From Maritimibacter sp. (GTDB lineage: Bacteria > Pseudomonadota > Alphaproteobacteria > Rhodobacterales > Rhodobacteraceae), in contig DOUP01000066.1 of assembly GCA_003520545.1 (NCBI GenBank), forward strand, positions 1 to 29,026: a stretch of 29,026 nt of DNA, read 5' to 3'. Of the stretch, positions 6,068-13,560 are shown in pieces. How positions within the stretch are numbered: position 1 is the first letter of the stretch; every line of letters starts with the position of its first letter. The translations under genes were made by a program, and so were the position numbers. The notes beneath the pieces are model-generated. The model did not search any database. It had not been told where the DNA came from and saw nothing but the letters and a program-made list of their open reading frames with translations.

Positions 6068-8311
6068 ATGTCCGACCCGATGGCCGAAATCAAAGCATCG
6101 TTTTTCGTAGAATGCGAAGAGCTTCTCGAGTCGCTTCAAGACGGTCTCCAGGCAATTTACGACGGCGCGAATGACGACGAAACTGTCAACATCGTCTTCC
6201 GCGCGGTGCATTCGATCAAGGGCGGCGCGGGCGCGTTCGGCCTGGACGACCTCGTTGGATTTGCCCACAAACTGGAAACCGCGCTTGATCTCGTGCGCGC
6301 GCACGAGCTGGCCGTCACACCCGAGATCCTCAAGCTATTCTTCGTGTGCAGCGACGTGCTCGCTGACTTGGTCCGCGACAGCCGAGAGGGCATCCCGCAC
6401 GATCCTGAGACGATTGCGCCAACCGTCGCGGAACTTGAAAAGATCGTCGGCAATCCGGATGAAAGCGAGGCCGAGGAAACCGTAGATTTCGAGGTCACGA
6501 CGCTGTCATTGGACCTCATCGACGACGAAGATTCTGCCACCAGCGCCGAACCAGTGTGGGACATCGCCTTCGCACCGAAACCGATGCTATACGTCAACGG
6601 CAACGAACCGCAGTTTCTGTTTCGGGCACTCCGAGACCTCGGCGACCTCACCGTCACTTGTGATGACAGTGACGTTCCCGAGCTCGATGACCTGGACCCT
6701 GAGCATGGGCACCTGCGTTGGGACCTGCGGTTCATCTCGAACGAAAATGAAGCTTCTATCCGCGAAGCTTTCGAGTTTGTCGAAGACTTGTGCCAGCTTG
6801 AAATCCGGCAGACAGCAGCGGGCGCAAACCAGGACCTTCCCACCCTCCCTGACCTCGCGGATCTCGCCAGCCTTGAGGACGGCCCGGCGGACCAATCAAC
6901 GGAACCTCCTGCTGCGTTCTCCGACCCATCCCAACCCGCGGCTGAAGATGCGCCGCTCCTTCCCACGCAATCCCCTGGAGCGTCCGAAACGCCCCCAGAC
7001 GAGAGCGTGACTGCCTCGAAACCTGAACCAGCTAAAGAACCGAACCGCCGGGCACCATCGGCCGCCATTCCGAAAGCGACGGTCCGTGTCGACCTGGATC
7101 GGATTGACCGACTGGTGAATCTCGTGGGCGAAATCGTGATCAATCAGGCAATGTTGAGTCAAAGCGTGGAAGCCGCGGGCATTCCCCCGAATTCACCGGT
7201 GCGCACCGGGCTCGAAGAGTTTCAGCAACTGACGCGCGACATCCAGGAAAGCGTCATGATGATCCGCGCGCAGCCGGTCAAATCGCTCTTCCAACGCATG
7301 TCCCGCATTGTGCGAGAAGCGTCGTCGGCGATTGGCAAGGATGTCCGGCTTCGCACGGACGGCGAGAACACGGAAGTCGACAAGACCGTGATCGAACGGC
7401 TTGCCGATCCGTTGACGCATATGATCCGCAACGCCGTGGACCATGGCCTCGAACAAAACGACGCACGCGAGGCGGCTGGGAAACCACGGGAAGGTTGTGT
7501 TCGTCTCACGGCCGTGCACCGATCAGGGCGTGTCGTAATCGAAGTCCGCGACGACGGAGCGGGGATTAATCGGGACAAGGTCATGGCCAAAGCCATGGAG
7601 AAAGGGCTCATCCCGCCGGACAGCCAGTTATCGGATGGCGAGATCGACAACCTTCTGTTTCTCCCGGGTTTCTCGACCGCTGATGAGATCTCCAACTTGT
7701 CGGGACGGGGCGTTGGTATGGATGTGGTACGCAATGCGATCCAGTCTCTCGGCGGCCGAATTTCAATTCAGTCTGAGCCGGGTCAAGGAACCAAGTTTTC
7801 GATTTCCCTGCCCCTGACACTCGCGGTCCTCGACGGCATGGTGATACGGGTCGCGGGCGAAACCCTTGTCATTCCTCTCAACACCATTTTCGAAACACTC
7901 GCCGTTTCAAAAGAAGACCTACGATCGTTGGGTCCGTCGACCCACGTCATAAGTATTCGCGACACATTCGTTCCCTTGATCGATCTGGGGGCCGAGCTCG
8001 GGTACCGGGAACCCCTCGATGATTATGCCGGAGGCGTCGTGCTCCTGATCGGACAAGAAGACGGTCTCGCGGCGGCCGTGGTCGTAGACACGATCGAGGA
8101 CCAGCGCCAAGTGGTCATCAAGGGCCTCCAGGAAAGCTACGGGCGCGTGCCCGGCATAGCGGCAGCGACGATCCTGGGCGACGGACAGATCGCTCTCATC
8201 CTGGATCCCGTAGACCTCATCTCGCAATCAAGCGGGCGGACAAGACCTTCGAAGACTGCAAGGGGTGCCGAAGCCACTTCGCTCATGGAAACAAATGGAG
8301 CCACGCAATGA
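6068..8311 (+). CDS. cheA: chemotaxis histidine kinase CheA
   Basis: Central kinase of the chemotaxis array (747 residues), cytoplasmic and docked to receptors through CheW. Domains in order: HPt domain at about 1-125 with phospho-accepting H48 in AVHSIKGGAGAFG; a middle domain at about 162-248 (GNEPQFLFRALRDLG, FEFVEDLCQLEI) typical of alpha-proteobacterial CheA in the place of P2; a proline-rich linker at about 255-335; P3 dimerisation helices from about 338; the ATPase domain with N box MIRNAVDHGLE (N455), G1 VRDDGAGI, F box FLPGFST and G2 SGRGVGMD; and a CheW-like P5 domain from about 585. All catalytic boxes are intact. The last four bases overlap cheW. Confidence 0.96.
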   Translation: MSDPMAEIKASFFVECEELLESLQDGLQAIYDGANDDETVNIVFRAVHSIKGGAGAFGLDDLVGFAHKLETALDLVRAHELAVTPEILKLFFVCSDVLADLVRDSREGIPHDPETIAPTVAELEKIVGNPDESEAEETVDFEVTTLSLDLIDDEDSATSAEPVWDIAFAPKPMLYVNGNEPQFLFRALRDLGDLTVTCDDSDVPELDDLDPEHGHLRWDLRFISNENEASIREAFEFVEDLCQLEIRQTAAGANQDLPTLPDLADLASLEDGPADQSTEPPAAFSDPSQPAAEDAPLLPTQSPGASETPPDESVTASKPEPAKEPNRRAPSAAIPKATVRVDLDRIDRLVNLVGEIVINQAMLSQSVEAAGIPPNSPVRTGLEEFQQLTRDIQESVMMIRAQPVKSLFQRMSRIVREASSAIGKDVRLRTDGENTEVDKTVIERLADPLTHMIRNAVDHGLEQNDAREAAGKPREGCVRLTAVHRSGRVVIEVRDDGAGINRDKVMAKAMEKGLIPPDSQLSDGEIDNLLFLPGFSTADEISNLSGRGVGMDVVRNAIQSLGGRISIQSEPGQGTKFSISLPLTLAVLDGMVIRVAGETLVIPLNTIFETLAVSKEDLRSLGPSTHVISIRDTFVPLIDLGAELGYREPLDDYAGGVVLLIGQEDGLAAAVVVDTIEDQRQVVIKGLQESYGRVPGIAAATILGDGQIALILDPVDLISQSSGRTRPSKTARGAEATSLMETNGATQ

Positions 8312-8787
8312 CGGAGCCAGAAACAGCCCAGAACCAATCGAAAGACGAGGCCGTGAAAGAATATCTTTCATTTCTCGTCGGCGGTCAGGACTATTGCGTC
8401 GACATCATGCAGGTTCGCGAGATTCGGGGCGGGACGAAAGCCACAACGCTACCGCACGCGCCGACGTACATGCGAGGTGTGATCAACCTCCGTGGAACCG
8501 TGCTCCCGATCATGGACCTCGCTTCCCGGTTGGAATTGAAGAACACCAAGGATGGCAACCGTAATGTCATTATCGTCGCGGCGATCGAAGACCGGATCGT
8601 CGGCCTTATGGTCGATGCCGTTTCCGATATTCTCGCGATCCCTGATGATGACTTGCAAGCCCCGCCTGACCTTCCGGCCGACCGGCAAAAGAGCTTCGTC
8701 AGCGCCCTGACGATCACGGACAACCGGATGATCAGGGTCCTCGATCTTACGACCATCCTCTCTTCCCAAAGAGAGGATGCCGCGTGA
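8308..8787 (+). CDS. cheW: chemotaxis coupling protein CheW
   Basis: Scaffold protein (159 residues) that links receptors to CheA. The CheW fold is recognised from EYLSFLVGGQDYCVDIMQVR, the receptor/CheA contact region MRGVINLRGTVLPIMDLASR and VGLMVDAVSDIL. It overlaps cheA upstream and cheR downstream by four bases each. About 15 polar N-terminal residues precede the fold, so the true start could be slightly later, but the ATGA overlap supports the one chosen. Confidence 0.95.
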   Translation: MTEPETAQNQSKDEAVKEYLSFLVGGQDYCVDIMQVREIRGGTKATTLPHAPTYMRGVINLRGTVLPIMDLASRLELKNTKDGNRNVIIVAAIEDRIVGLMVDAVSDILAIPDDDLQAPPDLPADRQKSFVSALTITDNRMIRVLDLTTILSSQREDAA

Positions 8788-9683
8788 CCGTTTTTCCACA
8801 GGACAAACCACATCCCCAGGGTGGGACGGGGGTCTTGGCGAGCTCCGACCTGACGATGGCGGCGTTTTCCCGCATCGCCCGAATAGCCCGGCGGGAGGCC
8901 GGCCTGTCCATAGCGGATAGCAAAACCGCAATGGTCAAGACGAGACTGTCTCGGAGACTGCGCGCATTACGGCTTCCCAGCTTCGAAGCCTACTGTGACC
9001 TGATCGAGGGAGACAATGCATCAAGCGAGTTGGGGTTTCTCATCTCGGCCCTGACAACAAACGTCTCCCAGTTCTTTCGGGAAAGCCACCACTTCGACCT
9101 TTTCACCTCCGACGTCATTCCCAAACTGGCCAAGATCAGTGGGACGACCAGTGTCGCACGGGTTTGGTCGGCGGGATGTTCAAACGGGCAAGAGCCTTAT
9201 TCAATCGCCATGTGCCTGGCAGAATATGGATTGGGGTCACCCAATGTTCGGATCCTCGCCACCGATATTGACCCCGTCGTTATCGCCACCGCTCGGGAAG
9301 GGGTTTTCCCGGACCACATGCTCACGGGTCTCCCCGTCTCGAAACGAGAGGCGTTTTTTTCCCGAACACAGGCCGGTGATTGGCAAATCCAGAGATCAAT
9401 TCGCGATATGGTTTCCTTCAACTGCTTGAATTTACTTGATACCTGGCCAATTCAGACGGAATTCGACGCAATTTTTTGTCGGAATGTCGTCATATATTTC
9501 GACAAGGAAACTCAGAGCTCGCTTTGGCAACGGTTTGCTTCGGTCATGAAGGCCGAAAGCTACTTGTTCTTGGGGCACAGCGAACGATTGGACGACGCGT
9601 CGGACCGGCTTTTCGAGAAAGTCGGTATCACTGCCTATCGCCGCACGACGCGATCTACGCCAAACCAACGAAAGGTGGGCTAA
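8784..9683 (+). CDS. cheR: chemoreceptor methyltransferase CheR
   Basis: S-adenosylmethionine-dependent protein-glutamate methyltransferase (299 residues) that adds methyl groups to receptors during adaptation. The N-terminal helical domain covers about residues 22-85, followed by the signature TTNVSQFFRE at 91-100. The SAM-binding motif VWSAGCSNGQEPYSIAM lies at about 127-143, with ATDID next. IFCRNVVIYFD, LGHSERL and a C-terminal beta segment complete the fold. It overlaps cheW by four bases and the next cheY by one (TAATG). The 3' half is richer in A+T than most of the window. Confidence 0.95.
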   Translation: MTVFPQDKPHPQGGTGVLASSDLTMAAFSRIARIARREAGLSIADSKTAMVKTRLSRRLRALRLPSFEAYCDLIEGDNASSELGFLISALTTNVSQFFRESHHFDLFTSDVIPKLAKISGTTSVARVWSAGCSNGQEPYSIAMCLAEYGLGSPNVRILATDIDPVVIATAREGVFPDHMLTGLPVSKREAFFSRTQAGDWQIQRSIRDMVSFNCLNLLDTWPIQTEFDAIFCRNVVIYFDKETQSSLWQRFASVMKAESYLFLGHSERLDDASDRLFEKVGITAYRRTTRSTPNQRKVG

Positions 9684-10069
9684 TGTCTCTCCGTGATCAA
9701 CTCCGGGTTATCGTGGTTGACGACATGTCAACCAGTCGCGGCCTCATCACCCAAGCCCTGGACGGGTTTGGTGTCAGACAAGTTGAGAGCGCTGCTGATG
9801 GTCAGACAGCACTCTCGAAAATCGCCAGCTGGCCAGTCCACTTGGTTATTTCCGACATGAACATGCCGGGAATGAATGGCTTGCAACTACTACATGCCTT
9901 GCGAAACGCGCCTCAGACGCGGAAAGTCGGCTTTTTGCTGATCACGGGCAAGGTCGAAAAACCAATAATTGAGACGGGCAAGAAACTCGGCATGAACAAT
10001 TTCCTACCTAAACCCTTTCAACCCGATGATCTGCGTAAAGCAATCGAAGCTATTGTTGGCCGACTGTGA
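9683..10069 (+). CDS. cheY: chemotaxis response regulator CheY (second copy)
   Basis: Single receiver domain of 128 residues with acidic pair at 13-14 (VVDDMST), phospho-acceptor D58 in VISDMNMPGMNG, T88 in LLITGK and K110 in LPKPFQ. The start at 9683 shares a base with the cheR stop. It is clearly diverged from the first CheY of the operon. In alpha-proteobacteria two CheYs usually divide labour between motor control and phosphate sink; which is which cannot be told here. Its stop overlaps the GTG start of the next gene. Confidence 0.93.
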   Translation: MSLRDQLRVIVVDDMSTSRGLITQALDGFGVRQVESAADGQTALSKIASWPVHLVISDMNMPGMNGLQLLHALRNAPQTRKVGFLLITGKVEKPIIETGKKLGMNNFLPKPFQPDDLRKAIEAIVGRL

Positions 10070-10455
10070 CGGAGGGCGATGGCGAGCAGACCGGCATGCC
10101 CGAGAACGGTCAATTGTCGTTGTTCAGAATCCACAGGCAACTGGCAAATGAAATGCGACGTGCCGCAGACGACTGCCATGACCTGCAAATATTGACATCA
10201 AAGCTTCTTGAAAAACTTCATCATCCTGATCTGACCTCTGAATACCAAATGCTGCAAAACCTCGACCGTCTACACCAGACGCTGCGAGATCTTTCGCGCC
10301 TGTCGAAATCCGTGTCAGATCAAACGGCGGACCATCCCGTGTCTTCAGCGGGAGTATTGGCTGCTATCCATCTGACTTCTCTGCGGGATCGCATGTTCCC
10401 CGAGTTTTCATCTTACAGGGCCGATGAAAGCAGCGATGACTTGACCTTGTTTTGA
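10066..10455 (+). CDS. small helical chemotaxis-operon protein with CheZ/CheT-like D-x3-Q motif
   Basis: Protein of 129 residues starting at GTG (GTGA overlap with cheY); an ATG at 10096 is the alternative start. It is not assigned to a family with confidence. Two long predicted helices are visible, about residues 16-50 and 58-84, joined by a short turn (HHPDLT). The second helix carries D67-R-L-H-Q71, the D-x3-Q pattern that the CheY-P phosphatase CheZ uses at its active site and that is reported for rhizobial CheT. Its place as the last gene of the operon after cheY fits a phosphatase that dephosphorylates CheY-P. The C-terminal third (after about residue 90) is probably flexible. Phosphatase function is an inference from motif plus position. 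Confidence 0.6.
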   Translation: MTEGDGEQTGMPENGQLSLFRIHRQLANEMRRAADDCHDLQILTSKLLEKLHHPDLTSEYQMLQNLDRLHQTLRDLSRLSKSVSDQTADHPVSSAGVLAAIHLTSLRDRMFPEFSSYRADESSDDLTLF

Positions 10456-10663
10456 CTTTGCGTCGGATGGGACAGGGAATCCGCGGCAGTTTCAAACCGC
10501 AGCCTCGCCTACACTGACGGATGATGAGTGAAGCAACCCAAACCGCCAGCGCAAACATCTGGGGACAAAGGTAACGGGTTTTTTGCGGTCGGCTGTGCAG
10601 GCTGAAAACGAACCGGCAGGCTGGTTGCGGTTCAAATTCCCAAGGCCGAAACGAGACGTTCCG

Positions 10664-11870
10664 TCAAGGAAACACGGGAACAGAGCTCCACATGGTTCGG
10701 CATATGAGCGGATCCAGCTTCGTTTTGGAGACAGCCTCGAGCGCAACCGCCCGATTGATACCCTCGTCTGACCCGGCGAATAGCCAGTTTTTTCGTCCGA
10801 TGCCAATCGGGCGCATCGCGTGTTCGGCGGGATTGTTGTCGATGCCGATCCGTCCGACTTCAAGGTCAAGCTCGAAGGAAAACCAGCGGAAAAGCCCATA
10901 GCGGAACGCTCTAGCGAGATCGCTTTTGCCGGCAAGGCCGTCAGTTGGGCCTCGGACCACAACCCAACGGGCTCCGATTCCAAACGGATGAAAGTTCAGT
11001 GGCAGGTCACACCTCCTGACGGCATCGGCCTGGGGGCAGGAGTGCTGTTGTCGCGCGGCTTGTCGAAGCTCGGACGGCTGACCAGAAATTTGCCGTTCAA
11101 TATCACTGGGTCCCCCGATCCTATCGAGCGCCTCCCCTGCGATCTCGGACGCTGCGGTTTCCCAGGCATCGCTGAAGTCGCACCGAAGATGTGGCCAGCA
11201 GGCGGCCTCACTGAACTCGCGGCTGCGGTTCGCGCGCGGTTCATAAAGATCGCCGAAACCCGGGCAGACGACCGCCTGAAGGATGCCGCTACTGCTTTGC
11301 AGGTATTGCCGGGGATGCTCCCCTCTCCGATCCGGTGAGAAGCGATACTCCACGCCAAGCGGCGCAGTGCCGGCCCAGGGCCTCTGGTCCGAGATACAGG
11401 CCCAGACCGGGCCTTGTTTGCCCCCGTTCCCGAAGCCGCGGTCCCGACGGGACCGGTCCAGAACGCGGATCGGTGTGTCGTCGGCGTGCAGGATCGGCGC
11501 GGCCATGACCTCGGCCTTGGTCTATTCGGTGATCGGCTCGAGCACCTTCATGGCCCGACCGCAACAATCCGGCAGCGTGCTGTCAGGCACGTCCGCGCCC
11601 ATCCGGCCGTATTTCTCGTTGAGGCGAAAGAGCGGCACATGGTCGTCGAACTTCGAGACCAGAACATGAGCCAGCAGACCCGGCCTGTCCATGCTTCCAG
11701 GGATAGGGCCGCTCGGGGCGGTCGACTGAACCATCTTCTCGCAACGGCGGAAAGACGTCTTCACCCGCGCGACTTGGATCACCTTCATCTGTGCCGCGAC
11801 CATGTCGAGCACTCTCACATCCTCGCCGACCACGCGAAGGTCGCCACCGAAATCCGGGTCCAAAAGCCTT
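10664..11870 (-). pseudogene. decayed IS66-family transposase (TnpC) remnant
   Basis: Reading leftward, IS66 TnpC landmarks appear in order: a DMVAAQMKVIQVARVKTS block, LLAHVLVSKFDDHVPL, GADVPDST, the first catalytic aspartate region ILHADDTPIRVLDRS, RPWAGTAPLGVEYRFSPDR, EAACWPHL, DNNPAEHAMRPIGIG and RKNWLFAGSDEG. The gene is dead. An in-frame TAG at 11522-11524 splits it, a local frameshift lies near 10930-10990, and roughly the first 100 residues and the last 30 are missing or unrecognisable. No inverted-repeat ends of the element were found. It sits between two convergent chemotaxis blocks and is oriented like cheD. Confidence 0.85.
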
Positions 11871-11959
11871 GAACCAACCAGCAGGGTATGCCTGGCTATA
11901 GTGCAGGATGAAGAGTTTCGCCTACCTGTGTCCCGACTTCGAACTTGCAACCAAGAGAA

Positions 11960-12481
11960 TTAGAACAACTCCACATCATTATCCGCGCGCACCTTGCCGA
12001 TCGCGACAGGGACATCTTGATCCACGAACTTAAGGCGTGCCCGCCCGGTCCCTGGCCAAAACTCAAGCCGACGTGCGCGAAATCCACCAAGGTCACCCCC
12101 AACCTGCGGAATTCCTTCACTCTCAAGGAATTGGCTTACGAAATGAGCATTCCGTTCACCCGCGTCCGACAACCCGCCGATCATTTTTGCACCCCCAAAC
12201 AACTTGGCACGGAGGCCGCTTTTGTTGGCACCTAGCCGCTGCAATCCATTTATGAGGAGCTCCATCGCGTTCACGCCGTGTCCGAATGCATCTGCGGAAC
12301 CTGACGTATTGTCGGAAAACAGGACATGGTTCATTCCGCCGATGCATCTTACGGGATCCCAAAGGCACGCAGACACGCAAGAACCGAGAAGGGTGGCGAT
12401 AATGGCATCGTCCCCGCCATCGATCGCGAATTCCCCTTGGGAAATGACGGTCCGACCGGCACGTTTCTGAGCGACGGTCAT
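11960..12481 (-). CDS. cheD: chemoreceptor glutamine deamidase CheD
   Basis: Deamidates specific receptor glutamines to glutamates, preparing methylation sites, and can interact with CheY-P phosphatases in other bacteria. The protein has 173 residues. The catalytic cysteine C35 is in TLLGSCVSACLWDP and the histidine H52 in GGMNHVLF; the KLFGGAKMI block that follows is also typical. It overlaps cheB by four bases (ATGA at 12478-12481), so the two are coupled. Its 3' end faces the IS66 remnant. Confidence 0.94.
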   Translation of the reverse strand: MTVAQKRAGRTVISQGEFAIDGGDDAIIATLLGSCVSACLWDPVRCIGGMNHVLFSDNTSGSADAFGHGVNAMELLINGLQRLGANKSGLRAKLFGGAKMIGGLSDAGERNAHFVSQFLESEGIPQVGGDLGGFRARRLEFWPGTGRARLKFVDQDVPVAIGKVRADNDVELF

Positions 12482-13560
12482 TGGTTGGCCCTCGCCAAGG
12501 AACTGTCCCTGTCGGTCATGGCGCGATCCAGAACGCCTGCTGCAATGTCGTCAATTGCGAGAAGGCAATCCACCGCACCAAGTTCATGAGCCGCCCGTGG
12601 CATTCCGAAGACGACGCTTGTGGCTTCATCCTGCGCGAAGCATTGTGCGCCCGATGCGCGCAATTTCAGCATGGCCTCCGCTCCATCGCGCCCCATACCT
12701 GTCAGCATCACGGCAATGATCCGGGGCGCAACGGGAACGGCGCTTTCAAAAAGGACGCCCACTGACGGCCGGTGTCCATTCTGTTCCGGGCCTTTCACAA
12801 GACGGGCACGAGCGCCGTTTTCAATGGCAAGACCAAGGTGATAGTCTCCACCCGGCGCGATCAGGATACGACCTTCACGAAGGGGCTGGCCATCCGTTGC
12901 CAGGCGCACATCAGGAGCAATGGAAGAGTTCAAGCGAGCTGCGAAACTCGCCAGAAATTGTGGCGGCATATGTTGGGTGACCAACGTCGGGGGACAATTC
13001 TCGGGAAACTCGGAGAAAACCCGTTCGAGCGCTTCCACACCACCTGTCGAAGAGCCGATCAAGACGATCTTACCATCCTTCCCTGGCTTGGACGCTGTTT
13101 TGGCAACGGTTGCCGCACATCCTGACGACCTGTTCGGCACAAGCGGTTTCCTACCTACGGCGCAAACCAACTCGGCCAGGCGATCAATGGTGGCGCGTGC
13201 TTCTCCAAAACGCGGTTTTTCCACACATTCGACCGCGCCAAGCGAAAGAGCGCGCAAAGCAATGTCGCTCCCTTCCTGGGTGAGCGATGACAGCATCACA
13301 ATTGGCATGGGGCGCAAACGCATGACCCGTTCCAGAAACTCCGATCCGCTCATGCCGGGCATTTCCACATCGAGCGTCACGACGTCGATAGCAGTCCGTT
13401 TGATCACATCCCTTGCTTCGGAGGCGGTCCCGGCTTCTGCCACCACCTTTATCCCCTTGTACGAGGCCAAGCCATTGCGGATGAGACGCCGCATCGTAAC
13501 TGAATCGTCGACGATCAAAACGCGCACCTCCCGGTCCAGATCAGGTATTGAATCAGTCAA
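12478..13560 (-). CDS. cheB: chemotaxis response regulator methylesterase CheB
   Basis: Removes methyl groups from receptors; CheA-P activates it. The receiver domain (about residues 13-125) has phospho-acceptor D64 in VTLDVEMPGM. The C-terminal esterase domain shows the triad S171 (IGSSTGG), H197 (TQHMPP) and D292 (GMGRDGA). There is no ATG in a suitable place. I chose the TTG at 13560, whose last two bases form the TGA of the receptor gene (TTGA overlap) and which follows GGGACGAG; TTG at 13572 or GTG at 13527 are alternatives. It is coupled to the upstream receptor gene and the downstream cheD. Confidence 0.92.
   Translation of the reverse strand: MTDSIPDLDREVRVLIVDDSVTMRRLIRNGLASYKGIKVVAEAGTASEARDVIKRTAIDVVTLDVEMPGMSGSEFLERVMRLRPMPIVMLSSLTQEGSDIALRALSLGAVECVEKPRFGEARATIDRLAELVCAVGRKPLVPNRSSGCAATVAKTASKPGKDGKIVLIGSSTGGVEALERVFSEFPENCPPTLVTQHMPPQFLASFAARLNSSIAPDVRLATDGQPLREGRILIAPGGDYHLGLAIENGARARLVKGPEQNGHRPSVGVLFESAVPVAPRIIAVMLTGMGRDGAEAMLKLRASGAQCFAQDEATSVVFGMPRAAHELGAVDCLLAIDDIAAGVLDRAMTDRDSSLARANQ

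Noticed and set aside
10456..10663. Search for IS66 inverted-repeat ends, a terminator or a small gene after the che operon
   Set aside because: Only a GTAACGGG stretch faintly recalls an IS66 end and no partner was found on the other side; no convincing hairpin or coding frame.
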